Below are positions 1 to 12,064 of a stretch of 62,000 nt of DNA, one piece after another. The translations under genes and the position numbers were made by a program. The first letter of the stretch is position 1. Each line of letters begins with the position of its first letter. This stretch comes from Symbiodinium natans (Eukaryota > Sar > Dinophyceae > Suessiales > Symbiodiniaceae). Where the stretch lies: assembly GCA_905221605.1 (NCBI GenBank), contig CAJNDS010002717.1, positions 1-62,000 of the forward strand. The letters are read 5' to 3'. A model generated the notes under the pieces. That model was not told the DNA's origin and made no database searches. It worked only from the letters and a program-made list of their open reading frames with translations.

Positions 1-1909
1 TGCGTGCTGGCATGAGACCGGCACCAGGCAACCGTTCAGAAACTGCTGTCGGGGATGACGTGCCTGCAGGTGAAGGGGAAAGAAACGATGCGAGGTGTGG
101 CCACTGCAGCCCCTAACTCTATACGTACTGAAAAAACCGTGAGGCGCTGTAGATTGTTAAAGCCCTGCTCCGGACTCTTTCCAAGTGCCTGCACAGGGTG
201 GAGCACCTCAAGTGACTCAAGTGCATTCAGCAGAAGCAGGAGCTGCATGGTGCTGCGGGTAATAAGATGCGAACCCCATCCACATCAAGGAATAGGACCT
301 GAAAGCATGGCAGGCACAGCAATGATCAGCTCACAGCCTGGAGACTAGAGCCTGGCAGAACCTGGGGCTGCGGCTGCGGGAAGGCCCCCTGTGTGAGGGG
401 GACCCGCCTTGTGTTGAGCAACTTCGGAATGAAGTGGTCGCGTTCCAAGCCTGCAAAAAGCTTTTGCAATGCTTTTTGTATCATGCTGCAGTAGAATGGA
501 AGGTTTTTTCTCTAAGCTGATTTGGGTCTGAGAGCCACGCGGTCGCTCGGGACCAGGAGGCCCGTGAAGTGCTTGCAGGATTTGTGCCTCGACGCAGTCC
601 GGGTCTGTGAACTCTCTGCCGTGAGCTCTGTCAAAACAGACTTCTTGACCTTCGCCCAGGCAGGCTTAGCGGCTTACCCTGCCACGGCTGCCAGCATTGG
701 AGCTGCGAGGCCGTGCTTGACCGAGCAGGTTGGGAAGAGCAGCGCCTTCACTACGGCCGCGGGCAGATGCCTCCGACATCCACAATAAGCATCATGGACG
801 CTTATCTGACATGACTCATTAGGTGCGAGCATCCTGCAGTGCAACAGCTGAGCTTAGGCCTGCGACACTGAACGTTTCCGCTCCCCCGAGCTGGCGGCAA
901 GAATCGTCATATGTTCATGTACAGAAACAGTCGTAGTCGTAATCACAAATCCAGAACACGCGTGTAGATCGACTCAGGAGTTTTCGTTTAAACAGCTTAT
1001 GTTCTTGGTCAACATGCATACATGTAGGTGGGTTCAAGCTTTGATTCCATTCCTCCACAATCATAATGTCGGCTCTAAACCTGCTTCGCAGCGCGAGCCA
1101 GTAAGCTGCAAGCTCACGCCATCCGCATGCCAGCAAGAAGCTATGGAGACTTTCTCTCTCTTGCTCCCTCCAGAAGGCACCCGATGCTCACCTTCGATTC
1201 TTTTTGCCACGCGCCGAGGCGCATTGCAGCCTCACAAGAACCTTATGGCAGACTCTGAGTAAAATCCGAACGTAGTAAGAACAAGAGCTGTAGAACAACA
1301 GGAAGGCGAAAGCCTACTTGGATCTAAGCTGCAGGCCGCGGGTTGGGATTCCACCAGGGAAGGAGTGTGAGAAAGAACATGACCTGCAGAGGTGATGAAC
1401 AATCATTTTCTGAGCTCTGTGTTGTCGCAACCTCCGAAACCTTGAAGCACTGGGTCTCTGGCGAACAGTTGGTAGATAAACCGCTGCCAGTAAGGCCTTG
1501 AGCATGCTTCCCTGTGCCGCCCACTGTAACTGTACTGTAAAACATCGGAAGACCCCATTTTTTGTTAATTTTTGTTCTGCCCCCGAGCGTGCAGCGGCTG
1601 CGGTCGTGCTGGTGCTTCTGGTGGCACCTAGCAGCGGAGTTGTTGAGTACTTGTGTGTCCAGGCCACGTCCTACCAAAAGGATGAAGCGGCTAAGGCAAG
1701 CCGAGGAACCTCCTGCGCTGTACTGGCATCACCATTGCCAGCTGACCGTGCAGCTTCTCCGTCTTCCCCTTGCCTCCGTGGCCGCGGATTTGAGGCGACG
1801 ATTGCTTGGGACAGCTACATGTGGATCGGCCTTTGGCTCTGGTCGGGCTCGGGCGTCTCTACCCGTGCTTGGCTGCCTTGGCTGCTTAAGGCTTCACTTG
1901 AATCATTTG

Positions 1910-2460
1910 TCAAGGGATCGCAAGGAGCCCGGCCTCCTGGCTCTTCGCCAGCCGCTTCACCAGCGGCTTCGCCAGCCGCTTCGCCAGCGACACCAGCCAT
2001 GGCCGCTTCATTGGCTGCCTCAAGTGCTGACCCCGAGGCCACCGCGGTGTACCGCGATTTGCTTTCGCTGTGAATCTCGAAAGCGCCTGCTGTTCCCGCC
2101 GTAAAGCATTGAGCTGGTGCTCGAGTGTGACCTGCGTTGCGATTAGCTCCACTCCTGAAACGAGGGCAGCCCAGAATCTTGTTCTCTGGGAACGTGACTT
2201 GAGCGTTTGCCAAGTTCTGGCACCATTCGATCCAAGAATCGAAGACTCCACCTCGCTGCTTCAGAACAGAAAAGATCAAGGCTTGCCATGGCTTTGCACG
2301 GGAAGCTCCGGCCTAGATAGAGGAGCGCCTCAGCAACGGCTTCACAATGGCAGGTCCAACTGTCGTAGTTTGCCAACTTCAGCCAAAGAACGAGCAGAAG
2401 GTACAAGAAGTACCATCCGAGCCTAACCTCCAAAAGAATCATGACCATGCCAACCTCCAA
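1910..2460 (-). CDS. Unidentified coding-looking exon(s)
   Basis: I do not recognise this gene. Two overlapping minus-strand frames look protein-like. The first, 2,143-2,460, begins with a hydrophobic stretch (WYFLYLLLVLWLKLA) that could be a membrane segment, followed by a helical region (EAVAEALLYLGRSF). The second, 1,910-2,251, contains a heptad-like segment (LEHQLNALRREQQALSRF) that could form a coiled coil. They are in different reading frames, so an intron near 2,200 would be needed to join them; I could not place it. The plus strand is also open here with Ala/Ser/Pro-rich repeats around 1,935-2,010, which I take as the shadow of a short tandem repeat. Confidence 0.25.
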
Positions 2461-3058
2461 ACGGGGGCACCAGAAATGCGTGATGCTCTGAGAATCCTGT
2501 GGCCTTGAAAAGGAGTGAGAGCCGCCGTCTATGCAGTGGTCTCTGTGCCTGCAGTTTGCAGAGGCACGGGGAATAGATTCTCAATCGTTGTTTCCAGAAA
2601 CTCGCGTTCCGAGCTCTTGCGCAGCCCTAGTTAGCTACACATGTTCGCAATGGCTTCTTCTACAAACACTAAACCCTGGGATACGGCTCGTCCTTGCGCC
2701 TTGCCCTTGCGCACTTGCGCTGTGCAGGACTTTGGGGGGGGGTCCTGAGCCTACATCTGAACAATCAAGCGCCCTTATCATCTTGGTCAAGAGGCGAGGG
2801 ATTAGAACGACCCTCATATGCAGAGGATACAGAGCTGAGGCAGGTGCAGCTGCTTCCTGCGCCGCTGCATCCGGCGCTGCGGCTGGGTCTTGAGGTTGCC
2901 CTGCATTCTTGACTGCGAGTCTGGTGAGACGTACCCGACAGAGGATGCCAGTTGCAGTGTTCATTGGCTTGTTGCCGCTTTCGAGTTGAGAATTGTGGCT
3001 CGCCTAGGCTGGCATCGTGGAAGCCGTGGCAGCGGAAACCGCAGAGCTTTGCAGAAAG

Positions 3059-3081
3059 TGTGTGTGTGTGTGTGTGTGTGT
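3059..3081. repeat. (GT)n microsatellite
   Basis: An uninterrupted dinucleotide run of about eleven GT units, read directly. No gene is recognised on either side. Confidence 0.9.
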
Positions 3082-5082
3082 TAGGATCAAGTGCAATCAC
3101 AGAACAACAACATGTCAAATTGGAATGTCACAGCGTCGCTGCGTGCCCCAAATGGAGTGGGCCTGCAGGGGCCTGGTCTTCTGGACGCGCGCCCTGCTCT
3201 CCCATGGGCCAACCCTGCAAAATGCACCACCATGGGAAAAGAGTCTGTGAGTACTCAGCATCAGGCCTCCGCATATGCGGTCAAAGCATTGGCCGCCTCA
3301 TGGTCATGCCAAGTCGATACAGGTGCATGTTCTGTTGCGGGATTCCAGTGCGGCTGAAACACGGCGACAACTGCCTGCAAAGTGCATGGCACAGAGCCGG
3401 TGCAAAAAGGTACACAGTTAAATTAAGTAAATGCACCAAACGAAGCAATGACGTGCGACCTCTGCCTCACCGCTGAAACCGAAACGTCCACGCTGGACAT
3501 CCTTGTCACAAGCCTCTTCGAATCGCCTGTCGCATCGATGGGAGTTGTGGCAATTCGGCAAACGATGGCAGATTCTGCCTATGCTCCTGGACATACTCGC
3601 GGAGCCGTGAAATTTGGAGCTCAACCCTTGGATGCAAGGAGCTTCAACACTTGCAAAACAGCTGGCGAAGTTGCACAAGACTCTCATCATCCTTCTTCTG
3701 CAAGCGTCGAGATTCTTCGCAGTAGGACAAGCATGCTTCCGTAGTCTTCAAAACTAGACTGGCAGGAGTTCTGCCGCAAGCACGCTTGCTCTCATTAAGG
3801 GCGAACGTGCATGATGAATTGGAGGAGATGGCGCAGCTGTCGATGCAACATCACTGGAATTCTGCATCCCTGTCTGAACCTCTCTCTCCTTGCAGCTTGT
3901 CCTTGCCAGCCATGCTGAGACGTCGGCTGCTGCAGCTGGAGCAACGTGGTGTTCAACATGCCCTGCCAAGGGGGGCTCCATACCCTGTGCCTCTGTGAAC
4001 CAACCTGTTTCTTGCACGCAGCGCATGGAAAAGCTGAATTCAACCTCATGGAACTTTGCCTGACACGGAATGTATGGGAAGCTGTAGAAAGTTCAGAGAC
4101 GCTGTAGCTAACCGGGCCCGGTTCATTAAAAGAGGTCTGGGACACAACGGGCTCCGACTATGTCCAGGTTCAGGCGGCGCAAGGCATTTGCCAGTCAGAC
4201 CGATGTTGAGCTACAGCTACACCACTGAATATGGAAACATTTGCTTCAGAAAATGAGGGGCCGGGCGCTTGGGTTACATTTTCGGAATCCAGTGCCCAAG
4301 AAATGAAGAGTTTGGCCCCAAAACCCCAAATTTGGGCTTAAATTTAGTTTCGCCTTAAGCCTAAAGGGTCATGCCTTACCATACAGGATCCAAGTAACCT
4401 CGGGTGTAGGGTCATATTTCTAGCTTCTTTTTTTACATTGGGGGGGGGTTCAACCTCAAGAAACTCAGGGTTCTCTGACCTGGAGTTGTCGCTTTCTTAT
4501 ACAGTGCTGTCGCTGCAGACATTCGTCTCTCTTAAAAGTTCCAGTCCAGTGCATGAAGTTCTAGTAGTCTACTGAGCATCATTGCGCAGATTCATGTGGT
4601 GCCTGGGCAAACAGCAGATTGGCTGGGTAGTGTGAAACCAAAGCCAGGTCGTCGGTCTGGCACCTGCCGTTTGCCGTGTGGCACACAAGTGTCCTTCCTT
4701 TTATTTGGCTGCATCTTTCTGCGCTTAGGCTCAAGGCGATTGAGTCTTGAGAGCCTCGGGCACCTGATGCCAAGAACTCAGTAGCGTCTGAGAAGCTTCT
4801 TTCTGACTTTGCACTGAGAAGAACAGCTTGCTGGTTTGGCGAAGTTGTGCTACTGGTAAAAGGCTGCAGTGCAGCCCTTCCGGCCTCCGCCATCGCAGTC
4901 TAGCCAATCTCTAAGGCTGTATTACACACGTAACATGCTTGAGGTGGCAGACACCTCGGATCAGACGCAAAGCAGGCATGTGCAGTTCCAGCATCAAGGC
5001 AGGAACTCAGGAAAAAGTACGCCAAGCGCAATCGCAACTTTTCATAACGATGCAGGTTGAAACTCTAAGCCGCAGAAAGTGG

Positions 5083-5271
5083 CCGCGAACGATTTGTACA
5101 GATTTGTACACTGCCCTTCAGCGTTGCGATGCAATTGATTGCATCACTTTTGCCGATGCTGTTATTGAATACGGTGGGCACACCGTTGATGATCTAGTGC
5201 AATTTCGCCACGACCGCAAAGCCGAAGTGCTGTCTCTGTGCCACTGCGGAGTTGCCAATTCTCAAACATAG
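5083..5271 (+). CDS. Plus-strand frame with weak SAM-like pattern
   Basis: This plus-strand frame reads DLYTALQRCDAIDCITF and continues with EYGGHTVDDLVQF, ending at a stop at 5,269-5,271. The spacing of hydrophobic residues and the T-V-D-D-L turn resemble a sterile alpha motif (SAM) domain, but there is no decisive residue. The opposite frame is interrupted by a stop. If real, it would be the only plus-strand coding segment I can suggest, opposing all recognised genes. It could also be a chance open frame. Confidence 0.2.
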   Translation, partial: PRTICTDLYTALQRCDAIDCITFADAVIEYGGHTVDDLVQFRHDRKAEVLSLCHCGVANSQT

Positions 5272-5439
5272 CTGCGCGACTGTGGTTCAATCTACGGCGT
5301 AGGCATGTGTTGCAACAGCAGGGAAAGCACTTTTCCCGGGCACAGACTTGCTTGGACCCTACACATTTCCCAGTTTGGACATATTTGCTTTCAGCGAGGT
5401 GATCATGTCTTGATACTTCTCCTGGCATGCCCAAATTGC

Positions 5440-5910
5440 CTAAGGTTGCTGGCTGACCCATGACGATACCGTCACACTACATATCCTTCTCTCATTCTTT
5501 CTCATTATCGGTCTGAGCTTACCCTCCCTGTCAGCTACAGCGCACTTCTGCCGATGCAGCAGCTCCTTCGCATTGTCGTCCAAATCTGGATTCCTTCCAA
5601 AGCGTTTGCAATGTTCTTCACGTCGACATGCTGCTTCCAAGTGGCACTCTACCACATCACAAATCACACGTGTCAGGTCAAGACAAGGTACTGCAGCTTG
5701 GCCAAGCAGAGCTGCATCTGCTTTGTCAGCTTCGCAAGCATATGCCTGATACGATTGAATAATATCGGACATGGGATTTCTTCCATCCGAAACCATGACG
5801 CTTGAAACCCATTGTTGCTGCGGTGCTCGCGCTGGGGACTGTACAAGCCCGAAAATAGCTACGCGTGCTGAGGGCAGCTCGTGCAACAGATCATGCAAGG
5901 CCGCCTAACC
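5440..5910 (-). CDS. Unidentified exon, possibly downstream part of the RING gene
   Basis: This is a long minus-strand frame of about 155 codons with good protein character, for example AALHDLLHELPSARVAIFGL and later DLTRVICDVVECHLEAAC. An AG|GCGGCC acceptor just before the first segment suggests an internal exon. No family is recognised. It lies 200 bases downstream of the RING-H2 exon in the same orientation, so it could be a further exon of that gene or a separate gene. The C-terminal third is rich in charged residues. Confidence 0.35.
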
Positions 5911-6113
5911 TCTCTCACGGAAGGGCCAGTCAGTATGCCATTGCATGTCATAAGTGTAAGTAATTGGAACCTCAATTTGCACATGTACATACGGGACAGC
6001 ATACAGCGAGCGATCTGCTTTGCAGATCTGGCTCCAAAAAGTCCTAAAGCTACTGTTGATGATGCATCTCTTCAAGAGATGCAAGCCTACCTCTACGACT
6101 TTACGAGAATCAA

Positions 6114-6493
6114 TCATCGTTGAGCTAAGGGGAGCTGTGGAGACGCGAGTATGTTGATGTTGGGCATCTTCGTTCGGCACATGGGGCAGTTCGGTGTTCG
6201 GCCGCACTTCGTCGTGAACAGATACCAGTCTTCCTACAGCTGCGCACGCCCATGTCAATGTCTCACGGCCTCTCTCAACCTTCTAACTCCGAATGCCTAG
6301 TGCTAAGACATAGAAGGCTCCTACACCTGGGTTTGAGATGAGAACTTTTCTGATGTTTGCTCCGAGGCTCCATGCATCGGCGGTGGAATACATGGCCGCA
6401 CGGCAAAGCCTCGGGGCCGCCGTCCAAGTGAAGTGCCTCTTGACAGATTACGCAAGCCTGCTCAGGGACAAGAGACTGAGTGCGACTCGACAT
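6114..6493 (-). CDS. Small RING-H2 zinc-finger protein (putative E3 ubiquitin ligase), two exons
   Basis: RING-H2 fingers bind two zinc ions and typically recruit E2 enzymes in ubiquitin ligases. Exon 1 (6,371-6,493) starts at ATG and encodes CVICQEAL, then PCGHVFHRRCM; exon 2 (6,114-6,233) continues EDWYLFTTKCGRTPNCPMCR and ends in TGA. Joined, they give the full C-x2-C, C-x-H-x2-H-x2-C, C-x2-C pattern with the usual Trp before the last pair. The join uses a GA donor (ATG|GAGCCT) and an AG|GAAGAC acceptor and keeps frame. The predicted product is only 80 aa, little more than the finger, so a further downstream exon (see 5,440-5,910) is possible. The finger is confident; the 3' end is not. 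Confidence 0.75.
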
Positions 6494-6902
6494 GGCACAG
6501 ACATCACGATTAAGCTTTCAATGGCTTTCAATCTCGGAATATCGCTACCACAGGAGCTCACGAAGCCTCAGTGTCCTGTGAGAGGTAGAACACTGACAAA
6601 AGGATCGTCTGCACTTCTCCAGTTGCACTTCCTGCCCACCTGCCGCATGCGGCACAAGCTGAATCTGAATACATTGTACTGCATGCGGAACCTCAGAAAG
6701 CATGTCAACATCCCAACACAGATCTCAGGCAAACGCCTCTGCAGCCGCTTGACTAATGCAGGATAGCGATTGCGCCTTGGCTCAAATAAAGCATTTTCGG
6801 TCGATTTGCTGTGGGACCCAACAGTGGGACCACAGCCCAGATCAGTGATACCAGTGTCTATAGCGGAAGGGGGTGGGGCCCTATACGGTGATTCTCTGAC
6901 AC

Positions 6903-8807
6903 CTAAGCCAAAACCCTATTGACCGCAAACCGCATAGCAACTCCATCCCCACACGGCACTTGGATAGTCATTGAGACGCGGAGCTTCTCGTGTGCACTCT
7001 CCCCACTGATCTCGGCTTCAGGCAAGCACCGCAGTGCATCAGCGGCCGCCAACCGGACATCGGCGTCTGGGTCGTCTAAGGAGAGCAGTGCCAGCATCTC
7101 GAAGAGGCTTACCTAGAGGCTGCCAGGTGACGCGAATGCTATCGTACATGTCAGAGCCTACTGGGCCGGCTGCATTGTCCGTATTGCAACTGCATCTTAG
7201 GGGGGTGGGGTGGTGGGGGAAATATCGTTCCTGCCGACCTTCACCCTGAACCCAAACCTGAAACCCAGAACCTTTCGTATGTTGTACAAAGAGGCAAACA
7301 CGCTGTTCATGCCAGTGTTTTGTGGCATGCTCTCCACATGAATGGACGTTGCTACCCCCTCCCCTCCGACACAAGGACAAAAACAAAGAACGAAAGAATG
7401 AGGAGAGAAAGAAAGACAGAAAGAAGGAGGCCTGGCAAAGTTTCGTTTGGGGTCTGCGCCAAAACGCTGCTGCCGCCTGTGCGTTGGCACGTTAATCCCC
7501 TGAAACTATAGAGGCGCACTACGGGCGCCGTGGCCCAGCTTCTGGCTCAATGCCACGGAACCCCCGAGATGCACGACTCCGCGATCTCGGCGTCGATGAG
7601 ACCCAGATGACCCAGCAGCTCCTTGGCCCCTCCTCGAGCGATAGCTGCCAGGGTCTTGCATGTGGTCGCACGGATCTTCGCACGACCGTCTCGCAGGGCA
7701 GCCAACAAGCGTTCCACCACTCGGGCCACAGCCCGACCCTCGCCAGCAGAGGCAATAGCTGTGAGCGCATCCAGCGGTGCCATTAAGGAGGCGTTGACGG
7801 CCTGAGTGGCCTCGAAGCAATGCATGATGCTGGCCACATCCCTTGCGATCATAGCAGCTTGGCCCTCCTCAGCCAGCACCCGGTACAAAGACGACACCTT
7901 TCGCTGCACCAAAATGTCCTCATCCCTCAGGCACGGGAGCAAAGCGTAGGAGTGCTGCGCGACGGCCATCGCCTGATTGTTCTCGGTCAGCACCCGGAGT
8001 GTTCCGAGGACTGCCAGCTTCAGCTGCGGAGCTTCTTTGGCTTTCAGACCTTCGTCGAAGAGCAAAAGGGAGAAACACGGAAACACACAACAAGCGCACA
8101 CACACACACACACACACAGACAAAGAACAAACAGCAACGAACGCGACTCACCAGTGACTTCATGAACCATTGGTTTCTCTTGACAACCGTAGGTCCAGTT
8201 TGAGCCGAGTGTCATTGTAAGAGCGGTCCGAGGTTCTCGCAGATAGCCCAAGCCTAGAGACGCTGAAGCTGCCTAGTGACTTAGTACTGACTTAGTGACT
8301 TAGTGTCGCCTGGGAATTCGTGGGACATGGTGGGACACGGTTGGACATGGTGTGCTGCAATGGTGGCACGTGCACTTCTCGGGGCCCGAGCCATGCGCTC
8401 GCCCCGTGCCAGAGATGTCAGTGACTCGGCGGCCTTGACCCGGGCATCCAGGTCACCCTTGCTGGCCAGCACCTTAAGGCAATCTTCGCATCTCTGTATG
8501 GCAGCGTTCGCAACATCTCGCAGCATCAACACCAAGCATGAACATCGTTTCGCCTCACACTGTCTTGGCAGCCACTGTTTCAGCCTAGAGTCCGCGTGGA
8601 AACTCTGCAATTGTTTTTCCTCTGCCGGCGTTTGGTAGAAATCCTGCATTGCATGCTTTTATGACGCTTTTCTGCTTGTCGCTCGTCTCACATCTGCTCA
8701 AACCGCACCTTGGCCAGGTACTTCACCTTGCTTCGGACACGGAGCCAGCGGCTGGGTGCCCCCGAGGCGGCCAGGGCTTCCATAGGGCCAGCGCCCAAGC
8801 CAGCCAT
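6903..8807 (-). CDS. ARM/HEAT-repeat protein, four exons
   Basis: Armadillo/HEAT repeats are helical scaffolds for protein interactions; the partner is unknown. Proposed exons: 8,692-8,807 (ATG start), 8,403-8,563, 7,562-8,049 and 6,903-7,112 (stop). They sum to 975 bases, about 324 aa. Helical repeats are visible in exon 2 (DARVKAAESLTSLARG), exon 3 (LAVLGTLRVLTENNQAMA, ILVQRKVSSLYRVLAEEG, GRAKIRATTCKTLAAIA) and exon 4 (DPDADVRLAAADAL). Donors: exon 1 GT, exon 2 GC (CGGG|GCGAGC), exon 3 GT. The exon 1-2 junction is tentative; the others keep frame and repeat periodicity. Intron 2 holds a (CA)n run, intron 3 a GAAAG-rich tract. Highly repetitive ARM proteins of this kind are common in dinoflagellates. 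Family is confident, exact ends less so. Confidence 0.75.
8097..8118. repeat. (CA)n microsatellite in intron 2 of the ARM gene
   Basis: An uninterrupted CA run just upstream (in gene sense) of the exon 3 acceptor at 8,050. On the sense strand it reads (TG)n. Confidence 0.9.
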
Positions 8808-9292
8808 GGTGAAAGCGGCTCAGAAATGCCGAGCAGTATCTCGAAGCTCGAGGCTTATTGAGAAAAAGCAAAGACCCCTATGTCTCACCCTTTCCCTTTC
8901 CATGATCCCCGCTTCCAACATCCCTCCCCACTCGCGTGCCATCATGTGTGAGATGCTGATACGAATGGCTCACCCCCCCCCCGCCCCCCCCAGTTCAGGT
9001 CATGGCACCAATGGGCCAATGTCTGGAAACGCGGCGTTGATCAAGCACACACTATATGACTTGACTGCACGTTGTACCACCTCTGCTCCGCATGTTGGCA
9101 ACATGTTCCACAAACTGCTGCACATGTTGACTGAATGCTTGACATGCAACGGACGACATCACTAGCAGGTACAGTGCACAGTCAGGCGTCCCTGACCGCA
9201 TCACTGAAGCATGCCGCTGTTTTCATCAGGCAGCAAACAACATGCTCCACGCTCCCCGCCCTGCTATAGCGAACTTGTTGGCACTGGTGTTT

Positions 9293-9402
9293 TGATTGTT
9301 TTTCTTTCTTTCTTTCTTTGGGGCATGGGGGTGGCCCCCCGCGCGTTTTTCTCTCTTTCTCTTTCTTTCTTTCTTGGGGGCATGGGGGCAGGCCCCCTGG
9401 CT
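9293..9402. repeat. Imperfect tandem duplication of TTTC tract plus CATGGGGG/GGCCCCC module
   Basis: Two consecutive modules each consist of (TTTC)n, then GGGG(G)CATGGGGG, then GGCCCCC. The G-rich and C-rich parts within each module can pair. Confidence 0.6.
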
Positions 9403-10275
9403 TCGCGCCAGCCCCGGTATTCGGGACCCTCGGTTTTGCTCGGAGGAGGGTTGGTCGGGCGAGCCCGGAGCTTTCATCTTCCTGCTAACCTACCCCCAAA
9501 CAACCGGACCTATCACCTAAGCTCTCTTTCTCTCTCTATCTCTCTCACATGTCGGCGATGCCCTCCCTTCAGGGGTTGTCGCGCACTCTGCTCGAAAAGC
9601 AGGTACTAGTACATATCTGAGCGTCTCCAGATGCTTGCACTGAGTTAACATAGCTTCCTGGGACTGGCCGAGCAAATCAGCTCCAACCCTTCTGCTGACT
9701 TGAAATCCCCACGCACACACACACAAACCCAAACAGCCGATGCTGAAATCATGAAACCCCGTGTCTGTGGCCTCTTTCCTTCTTCCATGGCCTTGCGCTT
9801 CTCTGCCAGCTCACGTTGAGCCTTGTACGAGTACCCATCTCACGAACCCAACTCGCTTGCAACATGACCGATGCCCAAGGCCAAGGGATGCGTTTTGCCT
9901 TGTCAGCTTCTTTGGCATCCTCCGACACCACCAACCTATATGAAAACAGCTGATTTTGGCATGCTTGATAGCCGCTAAAGCAGAGCTACTTGTGGTGCAG
10001 GTTCAAGAGCTTGCAAGAGCTTGGGGACTGTGGCTCAGGCGTCATGTTTCCTCGCGCGCTTGCTGGAGGCGTTGCAAAGGACCTCGCTCGCACAACAGAC
10101 AGCGCCCAGCAAAGCATCGATGCTCCTGTACATTACTTCGAATGATCCCCACCTTCCCAATGGATAATGGGATGATACCCACCATCCTGCCCCCCAATGC
10201 TTTTGCCTTGCTTCGTACATCATTAGAGGTCAGATGAGTGGGTCAGACGTAGCCACCGTAGTAGGAAGCGATTGA

Positions 10276-10362
10276 CCGCGACGACGACGCTGGTGATGAC
10301 GACGACGACGACGTCGACGACGATGATGATGATGGTGGTGCTGATGAGGGTGGATGATGATG
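10276..10362. repeat. (GAC/GAT)n triplet repeat
   Basis: GAC and GAT triplets with a few substitutions. Both strands stay open as Asp- or Ser/His-rich frames, so open frames here should not be taken as genes. Confidence 0.85.
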
Positions 10363-10372
10363 CCGGTTCGCA

Positions 10373-10813
10373 TCAGTGATGGTACAGCTTGACAGAAAGG
10401 TTCGAAACTTGACTCTCGAAACTGGCATACATCAAAACAGGACATCGCAGATATGCTGAATTGATCAGTCCCAATATCCTGACGTTGGGCAGACCTCTAT
10501 GAGCTTCGTCTACTTCCTGCTGAAAGAATGAACGGAATGCCAAAAACACGACCTTTGCAATTTGGCCTGCGCGCATAAACACAGATGCAGACTCAATTTT
10601 TTTGTAGAGACGCTGAAAACACGACAGTCCTCCATCAATATACAAGAAAACGAGCAGCTGCCGTCTTGTGCTACACTTCCTTGTGCTCCTCCCAAAACCT
10701 CTACCCTTCCGGGCGAGGCAAGACAATGCCATGTCGTAGGCAAGATCGGCTGCAGAGAGCCGTGCACACTGCACCCAAAAGTTTCCAGACTGTTGGGAAG
10801 CGCAGGCATTCAC
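10373..10813 (-). CDS. Unidentified coding-looking frame
   Basis: A minus-strand frame of about 146 codons. The segment LLVFLYIDGGLSCFQRLY, followed by ASVFMRAGQIAKVVFLAF and RGLPNVRILGLINSAYL, has the amphipathic look of real protein. No motif is recognised, there is no neighbour of known function, and the 3' part runs into the GAC/GAT repeat. Probably one or more exons of an unknown gene. Confidence 0.3.
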   Translation of the reverse strand: MNACASQQSGNFWVQCARLSAADLAYDMALSCLARKGRGFGRSTRKCSTRRQLLVFLYIDGGLSCFQRLYKKIESASVFMRAGQIAKVVFLAFRSFFQQEVDEAHRGLPNVRILGLINSAYLRCPVLMYASFESQVSNLSVKLYHH

Positions 10814-11587
10814 AACAAGCTCGACATCATTGCAGCTGCTGGGGCAACAGCTTGCTGGTCGTTGGCGACTGTGGCACCTGCAGATGGGCAGCGTCGCGTG
10901 TGTGTGTGCTTTGAGACTGCGCCTGCGCCGTCGAGTGCTTAGGTTCAGGCAGATGGCGTTCGTGCAAGGCCTCTTGGTGGGGCAGCGGGCCTGGGAGTTT
11001 CTCTTGTGCTGCTTAGGATGAGATGTGCTGCTCAGGATGAGTCTGGCCGAAGCTCGTTTACTCAGTTGCAGGGGTCGTCTTGCAAGACCTCCATGCTCCC
11101 TCCAAGAAAACTATGCCTGCGGCATTCTGCAGACAGGTTCAGGGTCCTTCGTTGCCTGCGAAATGCCAGGGATTTGCAGAGGTTGATCTCTATCTCCGCA
11201 CGCGAGGCCTTGGAAGCCTCGCATGCCTTTGCAACATGACTCATTCGGCTGCTTCATTTGAACCCTGCCTTTAGTCTCGGAGAGTCGAAGGGTCCAGCTC
11301 CTTCCGAGCAGACAGTGCACACAAAGATTATACGAGGACCCTGGCCGCGTATGCTGTAACATGGATGTCGCGCAAAGTCGGCACAAAGGTATCTCCGGTC
11401 TCTCCTTGCGAGAGCGAGCGGTTGTCCTGGTGTGCAATGCAGCATGATTGTGCATGCATGCTCTCTTGTGTTGGCTTTTCAGTTTGTTGGCCTGGACAGA
11501 CTTGCGAGTCTGAACAACTCCGGGAGTTCCCACATCCTGCCCAAAATCAGACCAGAGCGTGGAAAGAATGTGTGGAGGTTCGTCAAG

Positions 11588-11703
11588 GTGGCAAGTACAA
11601 AGCAACTGCCGCGCTTCGTGCTGAAGCAGTCTCTGAAGCTCTCTCAGCCTCATCGTCCGAATCCTCTTCGATGGGCCGCTTATTCCGACGAGGATCGATC
11701 ACC
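11588..11703 (-). CDS. Unidentified acidic exon candidate
   Basis: The minus strand reads RPIEEDSDDEAERASETAS followed by ARSAAVALYLPP. The acidic, Ser-rich composition resembles a disordered linker. Other frames over the same bases are open too. Function unknown. Confidence 0.22.
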
Positions 11704-12064
11704 GTCTTGGCATGTCAAGAGATGACACAGCTGTGCTCCGCCTTACCCCATGAATGTCACGTCGCAGGTCAGCACAGACCACCAAGCTGCGATCCACTTT
11801 ACGGCTGGGCACTTGGGTTTTCTCCTGGCCGATATTGATTGATCCAATGTCTCTGCACAAACTCCTTTGCCGTGTGTAGGGCAGATGTTTGACATGCTCT
11901 TGCAATCTCTAGCCAAGCTTGGTTTGCATGTGGGTCTCATTGCTGCTTCTGAGTTTCCTCGGCTGGCACGAAATTGATGGGCTCGCGCTTCGGAGGCTCC
12001 TCAGCAACCTGAAAGCAAGTCGCATCAGCGATGGTCGACTCTAACCCGCATCCTCTGTCGATTC

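Larger units (their letters stand above)
1..4900. other. No recognised gene; weak minus-strand coding signal
   Basis: I recognise no gene family here. Some minus-strand frames have protein-like composition: about 1,040-1,136 reads ACGWRELAAYWLALRSRF, and 4,579-4,893 is a Ser/Ala-rich open frame. A (GT)n run lies at about 3,059-3,081 and a G run at 4,440-4,448. These could be isolated exons of genes extending outside the window, but no splice chain could be built. Confidence 0.4.
8830..10370. other. Non-coding stretch with low-complexity tracts
   Basis: No gene recognised. It contains C runs at about 8,973-8,990 and two similar polypyrimidine blocks at 9,293-9,402. In each, TTTC repeats are followed by a GGGGCATGGGGG motif and a GGCCCCC motif, which looks like an imperfect tandem duplication. 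A (CA)n run lies at 9,713-9,725. Confidence 0.6.

Noticed and set aside
1498-2104. Plus-strand Ala/Ser/Pro-repeat proteins
   Set aside because: They come from a short GCTTCGCCAGCC-like tandem repeat; the minus strand has more natural frames.
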